42,160 nt of DNA from a virus. Position numbers and translations under genes: made by a program. The notes beneath the pieces were generated by a model. That model saw only the letters and a list, made by a program, of their open reading frames with translations. It had not been told where the DNA came from and searched no databases. Shown piece after piece: positions 22,661 through 29,311 of the stretch. The stretch covers positions 1 through 42,160 of the IMG/VR virus record IMGVR_UViG_3300033141_001078, one strand, 5' to 3'. Position 1 is the stretch's first letter. Every line of letters starts with the position of its first letter.

Positions 22661-22840
22661 TCAACCGAAGATAAACTCGTAAATATACTTAACTAACGTC
22701 CCAAAGACACCACTAGCGTCTTTAGTTTCTGTTCCCCCCTCACCACTATCAGAACCAATTACGGAGTAAGTATAACGCCCTCCAGCGAATTTACGCACCT
22801 CAATATCTATTTTCTCAACTGGTGTTTTTATATCAGCCAT
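22661..22840 (-). CDS. Small hypothetical protein, 59 aa
   Basis: ATG overlaps the stop of the 18-codon gene upstream (TAATG at 22838-22842), which supplies GGAGGTGATA as SD. Polar protein with VEKIDIEVRKFAGGRYTYSV and a hydrophobic/aromatic end (GTLVKYIYEFIFG). Unknown. Confidence 0.65.
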   Translation of the reverse strand: MADIKTPVEKIDIEVRKFAGGRYTYSVIGSDSGEGGTETKDASGVFGTLVKYIYEFIFG

Positions 22841-22896
22841 TATCTATCACCTCCAAACCTCGCTATCTTCACTTTAATCTCTTCAATCATCTCCAT
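22840..22896 (-). CDS. 18-codon gene made from a copy of the RusA 3' end
   Basis: MEMIEEIKVKIARFGGDR: its last 14 residues repeat the C-terminus of the RusA gene (EEIKVKIARFGGDN). ATG overlaps the previous stop (TAATG) and its stop overlaps the next ATG, so it is placed in the coupled operon. It may mainly carry the SD for the next gene. Confidence 0.55.
   Translation of the reverse strand: MEMIEEIKVKIARFGGDR
22845..22884. repeat. 40-bp direct repeat of 23366-23405
   Basis: 37 of 40 positions match by eye. The copy at 23366-23405 is the 3' end of the RusA gene; this copy lies behind the second coiled-coil gene. The two copies bracket the paralogous pair at 22896-23361, a footprint of local duplication. 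Confidence 0.8.
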
Positions 22897-23129
22897 TAAA
22901 GCTCTATCCTGCCAAGCAAGGACTCGAGGCTACCTAGTATCTCCGCCAACTTAGAGTTCAATACGGTCTTCTCACCAGTACGCTCTGGATTCGACTCCTC
23001 CTCAGCAAGAATCGGACTCAGAACCTCACGCAACTCAATAGCAACTCCCCCAAGCTCTTGTAGTAAGGTGTTCGTCCTGGACTCTGGTTTTTCTTGCGCT
23101 TCAACTTTTGGCGTTTCCGTAAAGGCCAT
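22896..23129 (-). CDS. Coiled-coil protein, paralogue 2, 77 aa
   Basis: Pairs with the gene at 23146: both have ESRTN-x-LL near the start and a final LNSKLAEILGSLESLLGRIEL-type helix. ATG at 23129 with GGAGGTGA 9 nt upstream. Charged, helical, no known domain. Tandem copies suggest a two-subunit coil or recent duplication. Confidence 0.65.
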   Translation of the reverse strand: MAFTETPKVEAQEKPESRTNTLLQELGGVAIELREVLSPILAEEESNPERTGEKTVLNSKLAEILGSLESLLGRIEL

Positions 23130-23145
23130 CAATTATCACCTCCAA

Positions 23146-23361
23146 TCAAAGAGAGATTCTCTTATAAAGGTCTTCAAGTTGGTCTAATATACCTCGGAGC
23201 CTTGAGTTTAGGTCTGTTGCTTCTGCTGCCCGCTCTTCTTCAGTAGGAGCTTCTGAAATAAGTACCGATTTCAAGCTCGCACTAATTGTGACAATGCTTT
23301 CATCAATCTTCGCAAGCAAGTCGTTCGTTCTTGATTCTCCTTTTGAGATTTGTTCCTCCAT
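23146..23361 (-). CDS. Coiled-coil protein, paralogue 1, 71 aa
   Basis: Starts in a TGATG overlap with the RusA stop. Text GESRTNDLLAKIDESIVTIS and LNSRLRGILDQLEDLYKRIS parallels its neighbour at 22896-23129. Predicted two-helix protein; function unknown. Confidence 0.65.
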   Translation of the reverse strand: MEEQISKGESRTNDLLAKIDESIVTISASLKSVLISEAPTEEERAAEATDLNSRLRGILDQLEDLYKRISL

Positions 23362-23756
23362 CAGTTATCACCCCCAAACCTCGCTATCTTTACCTTAATC
23401 TCTTCTACCGTCAGCACCAACCTCGGGTTCTCTCTGTCCAAGTGTCCCCGGATGTGACCAAATTCTACCACTTTCCAGTTATCGTCCTCAACAACCCCCG
23501 ACTGAACGAGAGAATCCATTGCGCACTTTAGCAAGTTGTCTAAGTCCCGTCTCCGCAGGTTGGGGAAGTACGCATCCAACCCTACCCTAGCCCGCTCGAC
23601 AGGTTCAATAGCCGCCTTTATCTTCCAAGCTGATTCCTCAATCCACGCCTTGCCCAACTTAGTCTTGTAGACTCCACGGGATGTGTACCTGTAGAGCTGG
23701 TTGACACTAGGCGGTAGTGTCAGAATTACTTTATTCTTTATCTTTGGTTTCTTCAT
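23361..23756 (-). CDS. rusA: RusA-family Holliday junction resolvase, 131 aa
   Basis: The family text is clear: LPPSVNQLYRYTSRGVYKTK at the start, AYFPNLRRRDLDNLLKCAMD in the middle (the DLDN acidic residues bind metal) and VVEDDNWKVVEFGHIRG, the second acidic cluster. Cuts branched DNA from replication or recombination before packaging. Length is normal. ATGA-coupled to the 40-aa gene upstream. Confidence 0.9.
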   Translation of the reverse strand: MKKPKIKNKVILTLPPSVNQLYRYTSRGVYKTKLGKAWIEESAWKIKAAIEPVERARVGLDAYFPNLRRRDLDNLLKCAMDSLVQSGVVEDDNWKVVEFGHIRGHLDRENPRLVLTVEEIKVKIARFGGDN

Positions 23757-23875
23757 CTAACCCTGTAAATATAAAACACGGACTCATCGGAATTGGTCTC
23801 TGCCTCGTAACCAAATCTAACTAAGACACCACCAAACAGCTTCCAAACAACTCTCCGCAAATAATGGCTATTCAT
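23753..23875 (-). CDS. Small hypothetical protein, 40 aa
   Basis: ATG in a TAATG overlap with the upstream zinc protein, stop in an ATGA overlap with rusA. Text RRVVWKLFGGVLVRFGYEAE ... DESVFYIYRVR. Its position between two coupled genes is the main support. Confidence 0.6.
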   Translation of the reverse strand: MNSHYLRRVVWKLFGGVLVRFGYEAETNSDESVFYIYRVR

Positions 23876-24081
23876 TATTTATCACCCCCTTGGTTGGTTT
23901 TCTCATTACCCTCCTGCCAGAGCCGATACGCAGAACACTTTTTATTCTCGCAATAGTAAGCTGATGTTCCTGTGAGCGATAGCGGAACCTGCTTTAGTTG
24001 CGCACCGCATTTGAAACAGAACAACGAGCTAGTGAGCTTGTCCCAAGCCTCTCTGCTGATTGTATCCGACTTACCAATCAT
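23875..24081 (-). CDS. Zinc-ribbon protein, 68 aa
   Basis: CFKCG (residues ~21-25) and CENKKC (~44-49) with Ser/Tyr-rich linker, a rubredoxin-like zinc knuckle pair. Ends NEKTNQGGDK, almost the same as the next upstream gene (ends DEKANQGGDK); the repeated end encodes the SD of the following gene. Confidence 0.65.
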   Translation of the reverse strand: MIGKSDTISREAWDKLTSSLFCFKCGAQLKQVPLSLTGTSAYYCENKKCSAYRLWQEGNEKTNQGGDK

Positions 24082-24275
24082 TACTTATCACCACCTTGGT
24101 TGGCTTTTTCATCTAGCCACACCCCAATCTCTTTCAAACTGTTAAACATCCAAACCTCATCGCCTTTTCCCACAAGGTATTTCCCCTTTCCAGTCCAGTC
24201 AAGTCCTGGTTCTCCCCGCTCGTGGGGTTCGTAGCCAAGCTCCCTTAGCTTTCTACCAATCTGTATCTTGTTCAT
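24081..24275 (-). CDS. Hypothetical protein, 64 aa
   Basis: GGAGGTGAAGT before ATG. Text KLRELGYEPHERGEPGLDWT ... YLVGKGDEVWMFNSLKEIGV suggests a small alpha/beta protein. Its 3' end and the 3' end of the 23875 gene share about 36 bp (24078-24113 vs 23872-23907). Confidence 0.6.
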   Translation of the reverse strand: MNKIQIGRKLRELGYEPHERGEPGLDWTGKGKYLVGKGDEVWMFNSLKEIGVWLDEKANQGGDK

Positions 24276-24286
24276 TACTTCACCTC

Positions 24287-24421
24287 CTATTCAAGCCCCC
24301 CCCCACGCTTCCAAATACAAAACCGAATACCAAACAGCTCAACCTTAAAGAGGAGTTCGTAGTACCCCCCGCCTGTCCAGGCATCTAATGTTTCTGTGGA
24401 GCTAAAGCTAGCTTTCTTCAT
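24287..24421 (-). CDS. Small hypothetical protein, 44 aa
   Basis: GGGGGTAAC SD overlaps the end of the methyltransferase gene. Text SSTETLDAWTGGGYYELLFK ... FGIRFCIWKRGGGLE: aromatic, probably beta. Fits exactly between two genes (stop inside the next SD). Confidence 0.6.
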   Translation of the reverse strand: MKKASFSSTETLDAWTGGGYYELLFKVELFGIRFCIWKRGGGLE

Positions 24422-24424
24422 TTG

Positions 24425-25354
24425 TTACCCCCACACTCTGCCGATAGCTGTGATTACATTCGTTGTTACGGCGTTTCCTAAGCATTTATATCTTTGGGTA
24501 TCACTTATCCCCCCTGTCCAACCATCAGGAAAGCCTTGTAGCCTCTCACATTCGGTTGGGGTTAGCCTTCTAATACTGGTTGGTGTGCCACGCTCACCGC
24601 GTGTACTATCCCCTTCTTCTTTGTGATATGCGTCCCCTGTACACTGCTCCTTTTCCTGTCCATCCTCGCCCTGTGATACCCATCCTTTGTGTACCTCGTG
24701 AAGTCCCCTTGCCGTAGCATCTTTGACACCGCCCCCCCCGATAGGAAATACTTGGGGTCTACTTCTTCCTCTAAGATGTCCGATAATGAACACTCTTTCC
24801 CTGTTTTGGGGAACCCCGAAGTTTTTGCTGTTAAGCACCTGCCACTGGCAGTCATACCCCAATTCATCCAGCGATTCAAGGATGACGCTGAAGGTCTGTC
24901 CTTTATTGTGATTGAGGAGTCCTTTGACGTTCTCAAGGAGTAGATAAGGGGTTCGGTGAAACCGTGCGATTCGGCATATTTCATAAAATAGCGTACCCCT
25001 TGTATCATTGAATCCTTTTCTTTTGCCAGCAATTGAGAAACTTTGGCAAGGAAATCCCGCAGTGATGAGGTCGTGGGCTGGGATTTCACTAGGTTCAACT
25101 GTTCTGATGTCTCTGGTGTCAATTTCTCCATAGTGCTTTCGGTAGATTTGGGCAGCGTATTTGTCCCATTCGTTCGCCCAGACACAACTAAAACACTGTG
25201 CCTCTTGAGTGGCGGACACTTGCTCCTCTTTGTGTAAATCCTCCTCGCCTCCCCCGTGTGCGGGTCGTGAACCCCTATCCCCTTGTATCCTGTTTGCTCT
25301 TTCAAGCCCATACCTAAACCCCCCTATACCTGCGAATAGCTCTATAAATTTCAT
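24425..25354 (-). CDS. DNA cytosine-5 methyltransferase, 309 aa
   Basis: Motif I ELFAGIGGFRYGLE, PCQ catalytic loop GFPCQSFS (residues ~100-107), ENVKGLL (141-147), QNRERVFIIGH (183-193) and the C-terminal TPTECERLQGFPDGW and LGNAVTTNV are all present. Two inserts look unusual: residues ~22-56 (between motif I and the WANEWD strand) and ~205-255 in the target-recognition part, both Gly/Glu/Lys-rich. It probably masks phage DNA from host restriction. The TGATG-type overlap joins it to the 25351-25509 gene. A second long frame runs through it (24562-25311). Confidence 0.9.
   Translation of the reverse strand: MKFIELFAGIGGFRYGLERANRIQGDRGSRPAHGGGEEDLHKEEQVSATQEAQCFSCVWANEWDKYAAQIYRKHYGEIDTRDIRTVEPSEIPAHDLITAGFPCQSFSIAGKRKGFNDTRGTLFYEICRIARFHRTPYLLLENVKGLLNHNKGQTFSVILESLDELGYDCQWQVLNSKNFGVPQNRERVFIIGHLRGRSRPQVFPIGGGGVKDATARGLHEVHKGWVSQGEDGQEKEQCTGDAYHKEEGDSTRGERGTPTSIRRLTPTECERLQGFPDGWTGGISDTQRYKCLGNAVTTNVITAIGRVWG
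24562..25311 (-). CDS. Overlapping second frame in the methyltransferase gene, 249 codons
   Basis: The frame next to the methyltransferase is open for 249 codons. Near 24715-24900 it reads RWMNWGMTASGRCLTAKTSG, then CSLSDILEEEVDPKYFLSGG, which resembles a C-terminal domain I recall from phage methyltransferase proteins (CSLSDILE...KYFLS). The same bases read RVFIIGHLRGRS in the main frame. It may be a real overprinted protein, a frameshift product, or a by-product of constrained codons. No start signal is evident. Confidence 0.3.
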   Translation of the reverse strand: MGLKEQTGYKGIGVHDPHTGEARRIYTKRSKCPPLKRHSVLVVSGRTNGTNTLPKSTESTMEKLTPETSEQLNLVKSQPTTSSLRDFLAKVSQLLAKEKDSMIQGVRYFMKYAESHGFTEPLIYSLRTSKDSSITIKDRPSASSLNRWMNWGMTASGRCLTAKTSGFPKTGKECSLSDILEEEVDPKYFLSGGAVSKMLRQGDFTRYTKDGYHRARMDRKRSSVQGTHITKKKGIVHAVSVAHQPVLEG

Positions 25355-25509
25355 TTAGTTCCATGCTCAATCCAATCCCTAAAATGTAAGATAGTCGTTG
25401 TTGTGTGCGGTTGGTAGTTCCTGAACTCGGTCTCAAAGTCCCTTAGGAACTCAAGAACCCTCTTTGCCTGTAATGGTGTTAGAAATATCGGTATCTTCTT
25501 TTTATTCAT
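25351..25509 (-). CDS. Small hypothetical protein, 52 aa
   Basis: GTGGGGGT SD inside the upstream gene, 8-nt overlap at the start and ATGA-type overlap with the methyltransferase at the end. Helical text FLTPLQAKRVLEFLRDFETE. Possibly a partner of the methyltransferase, from coupling only. Confidence 0.6.
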   Translation of the reverse strand: MNKKKIPIFLTPLQAKRVLEFLRDFETEFRNYQPHTTTTILHFRDWIEHGTK

Positions 25510-25831
25510 TACCCCCACACTCTAAAACCTCTTTGACGGCTTCCCAGAGGCAATCGCAGAGTTCAACGTGTAATTTCCCATACCCACCATTAAAAAGTTG
25601 AACCGACCAGTGGGGCTGACCAGGAGAATCTCCTATATGGTCTACGAGACAGCAGTTTATGTTGTTTATGTCCAGAAACTCAATCATCTGGCCGATGGAG
25701 GGGCAGTAGTCAGGAATAACCATAAACTTGTCGTCTCTTACATACTTCTTCGTAACAATCCAATCCTTAAAACGATGCTTCCCCCCCTCACTAAGCTCAT
25801 TAAACTGTGTCTTATCAATATGTTGTTTCAT
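25502..25831 (-). CDS. Hypothetical phage protein, 109 aa
   Basis: Text FKDWIVTKKYVRDDKFMVIP, then CPSIGQMIEFLDINNINCCL and a WEAVKEVLECGG end resembles a widespread small phage protein of unknown function. ATGA overlap with the secreted protein gene upstream. Confidence 0.65.
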   Translation of the reverse strand: MKQHIDKTQFNELSEGGKHRFKDWIVTKKYVRDDKFMVIPDYCPSIGQMIEFLDINNINCCLVDHIGDSPGQPHWSVQLFNGGYGKLHVELCDCLWEAVKEVLECGGNE

Positions 25832-26259
25832 CTACATTCCCAATGCGAAGCCAAGCCCATATCGTACATCTTCTTAGCACAGAGGATTTGGTCTAGCGCC
25901 CTCTCGATATCCCCCTCGCAATAAGCACTAAAAGTGCTGCGACAGTATTGAAAAACACCGTAGCAACACGACCCATTGAAAAGAACAGTATTAGTATCAG
26001 AATCAAATTGACGAAAGGAAGACTCACACGAAGCCACCCTATTACCCCACGCATTAGACTCCCCAGTGAAGACCAAATCGATAACTTCTTTGATTTCCTC
26101 TTCAGTGACCGGGCTATAATCGATTCCACAAGTCTCTTCCTCATAGTTTCCTTCGTAGACTGTGATTTCGGCTTGGTAGGCATTTTTAGTTATTGTAGGC
26201 AAGAGTAAGAGCAAGAGTAATGCTAGTAAGAAAGCTCTTACAAGTTTACAGACTATCAT
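25828..26259 (-). CDS. Secreted Cys-rich lytic transglycosylase-like protein, 143 aa
   Basis: Strong N-terminal signal (LVRAFLLALLLLLLLPTITK). The mature part has ASCESSFRQ (catalytic Glu of SLT enzymes), CCYGVFQYCRSTF (the YGxFQ motif) and a C-terminal MYDMGLASHWEC. Eight or so Cys suggest disulfides outside the cytoplasm. It lies in the early region, away from the lysis genes at 30.9-32.7 kb, so a role in wall remodelling or superinfection control is possible. No good SD. Confidence 0.75.
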   Translation of the reverse strand: MIVCKLVRAFLLALLLLLLLPTITKNAYQAEITVYEGNYEEETCGIDYSPVTEEEIKEVIDLVFTGESNAWGNRVASCESSFRQFDSDTNTVLFNGSCCYGVFQYCRSTFSAYCEGDIERALDQILCAKKMYDMGLASHWECR

Positions 26260-26401
26260 TTTCCAGCTCTATTGGCTGGGTGCCGGAAGCAAGGAGTTTC
26301 ACCTTGAACGGCTGCTCGGTTTAGACATATTGCCCGCCGAATAGGGAATTGAACCCGACAGTCCTCTTCCAGCACTCAACCAACGAACCTATTATAGCTC
26401 A
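26260..26401. other. Non-coding gap of 142 bases
   Basis: No ORF with a start signal on either strand. It holds CAAGG/CCTTG and CCAGC/GCTGG hairpins with 7-nt loops and a tRNA T-arm-like GGGTTCAATTCCC on the minus strand, but no full cloverleaf can be drawn. May contain a weak promoter for the secreted protein. Confidence 0.4.
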
Positions 26402-26719
26402 TTATTCATCCTTAGGTCTGTTCTCCCATAGGTATTCTATGCGGTCTTCTGCTAGGACTAATTGTTGGGCGTGCCATCCCCATTTGGGGCCATCCCACGA
26501 AATTGGGCCAGAGAACGGTTCATCTAAAAGATTGTTCTTCCCAGCAACTATTCTTTCCTCACCAAAATAAGCCTTTAGGAAGTCGTGGGAGAAGATAAAC
26601 TCTTCCGGCATATGGCACATATCCTTGATCCAAAAACTATTCTCATAATCAAACCAACACTCCCAGCCCCGCCCTACAGCAATCTCGATTATCTTTTTTA
26701 TCTTTTTTTCTTTAGTCAT
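26402..26719 (-). CDS. Hypothetical phage protein, 105 aa
   Basis: Lys-rich start, then CWFDYENSFWIKDMCHMPEE and FSHDFLKAYFGEE, aromatic alpha/beta text typical of small early phage proteins. TAATG overlap with the YopX gene upstream. Unknown function. Confidence 0.65.
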   Translation of the reverse strand: MTKEKKIKKIIEIAVGRGWECWFDYENSFWIKDMCHMPEEFIFSHDFLKAYFGEERIVAGKNNLLDEPFSGPISWDGPKWGWHAQQLVLAEDRIEYLWENRPKDE

Positions 26720-27105
26720 TATACCTTCTTAGTCCCCAACAGTTCTGGATTCTCGTAGATATTGCCGATTACTTCATAATTCTCTGGACAAATTTGGATA
26801 TCTCTAAGGAGAACGTAATCCCAGCCAACCCCAAAAACAGAATAAGACGGAGGAATCTCCGGAGGCGTGTAACAATGCCTTACAACATCCCCCTCATATA
26901 TTCTTACACCAAACTTATCCTTCAACCCCGTATACTGCATCAACTCCAAATCCTTAATAGAGGAGTGTTTACAGTGACTCCCGCTACTACAGCTTATGAT
27001 TGATTCTTCATGCCAAACTGGACTACCGCCATCCAATGGAAGCACCTCTACAGTTAGCATTTTCTTTGAGTTTTTATGCCATGCACGGAATTTAATTTCT
27101 CTCAT
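26719..27105 (-). CDS. YopX-family protein A, 128 aa
   Basis: MREIKFRAWHKNSKKML at the start, MQYTGLKDKFGVRIYEGDVV in the middle and YEVIGNIYENPELL at the end are the YopX hallmarks. Function of the family is unknown. ATG at 27105 is preferred (AAGGA 5 nt upstream); an ATG at 27111 is too near the SD. A longer paralogue is at 28466-28942. Confidence 0.9.
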   Translation of the reverse strand: MREIKFRAWHKNSKKMLTVEVLPLDGGSPVWHEESIISCSSGSHCKHSSIKDLELMQYTGLKDKFGVRIYEGDVVRHCYTPPEIPPSYSVFGVGWDYVLLRDIQICPENYEVIGNIYENPELLGTKKV

Positions 27106-27132
27106 ATACATCCTTAGTTAGTCCCAACCTGT

Positions 27133-27345
27133 TCATTCTTTACTTTCTAACCTCTCCAAAAAGTCAGCACAATAAAAATAAGGGTTACCACATTCCCAAT
27201 CAAAGAGCGAACACCTACCATCTTTATAGCTCTCACAATTTTTACAAGCCATTTTCCCAGAAGCCAACTGAGCGACTTGATGAAGATGCGACTCTAACTC
27301 AGGTGCGTCTAACTTCCTCTTTTGGATATATTTAATTTCACTCAT
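27133..27345 (-). CDS. Cys-rich small protein, 70 aa
   Basis: GGAGGTAAAG before ATG. Cys pattern MACKNCESYKDGRCSLFDWE then C, YFYCADF gives five or six Cys, likely a metal site. Found among small early zinc proteins. Unknown. Confidence 0.65.
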   Translation of the reverse strand: MSEIKYIQKRKLDAPELESHLHQVAQLASGKMACKNCESYKDGRCSLFDWECGNPYFYCADFLERLESKE

Positions 27346-27556
27346 CTTTACCTCCTAACCTCTCCTGACGCTTCAATTCGGTATTTATCGCCTTAGACAA
27401 GCACTCCAAACAAAGTTCGCCACTATTCCACGTATCGTGTGTAGCTATTATAATTGCGAACGTATTCTTACCAACCTTAAATTCAAATCTATCGCTCACA
27501 TAGTTTCTCTTTGTTTCTTTTCCGCAAGAGTCGCAAAAGTATTTAATCACTCTCAT
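27338..27556 (-). CDS. Zinc-binding protein, 72 aa
   Basis: FCDSCGKET near the start and LCLEC near residue 50 give a four-Cys zinc site around a beta region (FEFKVGKNTFAIIIATHDTW). Start may be ATG 27556 or GTG 27550; the latter has better SD spacing. Similar to small phage zinc proteins of unknown role. Confidence 0.65.
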   Translation of the reverse strand: MRVIKYFCDSCGKETKRNYVSDRFEFKVGKNTFAIIIATHDTWNSGELCLECLSKAINTELKRQERLGGKDE

Positions 27557-27860
27557 CACCCCCTAGTCCCTTTAGTTCGGTGTCCAGCTTCTCTTTCACA
27601 TGATATAGCAAATCCTCTATTTCCCCCTTATTAAATAATTTGTCGTCATCCTCTTTTGCTAATTCATCGCAGATGGCAAAATAAAACCGAGATAATACTG
27701 GGCGGAAACTCTCTCGGAGATGGGATTGGAGAGCCTGGTCAACTATCTTCAACACCAAGCCTCGGCCATCTTCCAAGACAACCCTGCCACCGACCCCAAT
27801 CTCAACCGTCTGAAAGTTGATGCCCATTACCATCTTTTCTATTTCCTCTCTAATAGTCAT
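27543..27860 (-). CDS. Hypothetical helical protein, 105 aa
   Basis: Helical, charged (FRPVLSRFYFAICDELAKED, LYHVKEKLDTELKGLG). GGTGAG SD directly behind the structured element at 27873-27930, so its translation may be controlled by that hairpin. Confidence 0.65.
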   Translation of the reverse strand: MTIREEIEKMVMGINFQTVEIGVGGRVVLEDGRGLVLKIVDQALQSHLRESFRPVLSRFYFAICDELAKEDDDKLFNKGEIEDLLYHVKEKLDTELKGLGGDESD

Positions 27861-27872
27861 CTTATTCTCACC

Positions 27873-27930
27873 GATTAGTCCCTAAACGCAGGAGGCTCCT
27901 GCCCAGGCCCCCTGCGCCCAAGAACTAATC
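27873..27930 (-). promoter_or_regulatory. 58-nt structured mRNA element before the 27543 gene
   Basis: Outer stem GATTAGT/ACTAATC (27873-27879 with 27924-27930), inner stem CGCAGG/CCTGCG (27887-27892 with 27911-27916), and an alternative CAGGAG-G-CTCCTG palindrome (27889-27901). The outer arm holds the stop codon of the upstream gene; the SD of the next gene follows 2 nt later. Ribosomes finishing the upstream gene would open it: a likely coupling switch. Confidence 0.55.
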
Positions 27931-28107
27931 TTGGACCACCACATAACGAGAGGTGATTTGGTCTACTCTCGTGCTCGTTATATGGTACTTTATTGAACAG
28001 TCTAACCTTGACATACCATTGATTAGACGGTCGGTAGCCACCTCATCGTTACGTTTTACTTTCTCGCCAATATCTTGGCGATATGGTGTTATCTTCTTGA
28101 CTTTCAT
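27925..28107 (-). CDS. Small hypothetical protein, 60 aa
   Basis: TGATG overlap with the SSB-like gene. Basic N-terminus; NDEVATDRLINGMSRLDCSI then STRVDQITSRYVVV has a helix-turn-helix feel but is too short to assign. Confidence 0.6.
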   Translation of the reverse strand: MKVKKITPYRQDIGEKVKRNDEVATDRLINGMSRLDCSIKYHITSTRVDQITSRYVVVQD

Positions 28108-28466
28108 CAGAATGGCATCTCCTTGTCAGCAGCACTCAAATCACTAGGAACCTCATCAGCATCCACTTTCTCTGACCTAGAAAACACATCGTAGTTACGA
28201 TATTCCCTTCCAGTCTTTTCACTTTTTACCTTACCTAGATACTCAACCTTGATTTCATCACCGAGTTCTACAGCCCCTAAGCGGTCGTCTAACAACGTTG
28301 ACCCCCAAAAGGAATACAACTTACCATCCATAGATTTAACCGTGTAGATGGTGCTCTCATTCGGTCCTACATCGTGTTTAACCTTAGTCAAGACTCCCGA
28401 AAGCGTTTTGGCTTTCTCGAAGTCCCACATATCAGTTTGTGTCGGTTCTATTTTCTTCCAATCCAT
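28107..28466 (-). CDS. SSB-like OB-fold protein, 119 aa
   Basis: Middle part (IYTVKSMDGKLYSFWGSTLL, then GDEIKVEYLGKVKSEKTGRE) fits an OB fold for single-stranded DNA. The very end ADKEMPF copies the acidic-Pro-Phe tail (like DDDIPF) by which SSB recruits host replication proteins. That fits a phage that relies on host replication. Overlaps neighbours by 1-3 nt. Confidence 0.75.
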   Translation of the reverse strand: MDWKKIEPTQTDMWDFEKAKTLSGVLTKVKHDVGPNESTIYTVKSMDGKLYSFWGSTLLDDRLGAVELGDEIKVEYLGKVKSEKTGREYRNYDVFSRSEKVDADEVPSDLSAADKEMPF

Positions 28467-28942
28467 TAGGTATCACTTCCTTCCAAGAGTTCCTTATCCT
28501 CGTAGATGTTACCGATTACTTCTACCTCACCGTCGGTCAGCAGCACCCTCGCATGGTTGAGGTACTTAGTTACCTCGGGGTCGCTGCCATCATATTTGGT
28601 AGGCATATCCAGCTCCCAGCCTCCCAGGTCATCTCCCCACTTAACAGGGAATACATCCTCCTCGCCGAAAATCCAGCCATTGGGCAGCCACCCGAGAGAG
28701 TTGTCTGCGGTCATGTTACCTGCCAGACTCACAACATCCCCCTCGTATATCTCCTTGCCATTTTTGTCGTGAAGTCCAGTGTATTGCATTAAGGAGTAGT
28801 TTCTAAATGTATCATACTCAATAACCTCACAATCGCTATACTCCATCAAAACTCCGTTGAGGTCCATGTAGATGGGATTTGCGTCGCCGCCTAACATCTT
28901 CCCGCTTCCATGGTCAAAAGCTCTAAACTTAATTTCCCTCAT
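28466..28942 (-). CDS. YopX-family protein B, 158 aa
   Basis: ATG at 28942 with GGAGGGTG 1-5 nt upstream; the frame is open further up but that is a shadow of the membrane gene. MREIKFRAFDHGSGKMLGG, MQYTGLHDKNGKEIYEGDVV and VIGNIYEDKELL mark the family. About 30 residues longer than paralogue A because of an insert in the middle. Confidence 0.9.
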   Translation of the reverse strand: MREIKFRAFDHGSGKMLGGDANPIYMDLNGVLMEYSDCEVIEYDTFRNYSLMQYTGLHDKNGKEIYEGDVVSLAGNMTADNSLGWLPNGWIFGEEDVFPVKWGDDLGGWELDMPTKYDGSDPEVTKYLNHARVLLTDGEVEVIGNIYEDKELLEGSDT

Positions 28943-29099
28943 CACCCTCCTTAGCCATTTCCTCATCGGCCATCCTTTCTCCCCACTCCGCGTCTGAAAC
29001 GCACGTCTTGTAACCTCTGAGGAACCCAATCTCGTAGGTGAGACCTGCAATACCAATTATCGGAAGCACCCACATTAAAAACGTCATAAAATCAATCAT
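28929..29099 (-). CDS. Small membrane protein, 56 aa
   Basis: ATGA overlap with the upstream gene at 29096-29099. One TM helix (TFLMWVLPIIGIAGLTYEIG) and a charged tail (ERMADEEMAKEGDEG). The 3' end encodes the SD of YopX B. Unknown function. Confidence 0.65.
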   Translation of the reverse strand: MIDFMTFLMWVLPIIGIAGLTYEIGFLRGYKTCVSDAEWGERMADEEMAKEGDEGN

Positions 29100-29311
29100 C
29101 TTTTAACCACGCCTTCCCATTTTTCTAACTTTGCTTTACTACCTTTGTACCCCATATCTTGATTACAGGCTGGACAGATGACACCCTTGACAAGAACATA
29201 AGTAACTTCTCCCGTTATCGGGGACTTGCGCTCCTGCTCTACCTCGGCCTGATAAGCCAGAGATAGTGGCACTGATTTTCCACAGACTAGGCACCTCTTT
29301 ATGCGCTTCAT
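29096..29311 (-). CDS. Zinc-finger protein, 71 aa
   Basis: CLVCGKSVP (residues ~7-10) and CPACNQD (~48-51) form a CxxC pair around a beta hairpin (PITGEVTYVLVKGVI). Basic ends. ATGA-linked to the membrane gene. Likely binds nucleic acid or protein. Confidence 0.7.
   Translation of the reverse strand: MKRIKRCLVCGKSVPLSLAYQAEVEQERKSPITGEVTYVLVKGVICPACNQDMGYKGSKAKLEKWEGVVKR

Noticed and set aside
26341-26400. tRNA-like T-arm (GGGTTCAATTCCC) on the minus strand
   Set aside because: Only three T-stem pairs hold and no matching acceptor or anticodon arm can be drawn at tRNA distances.
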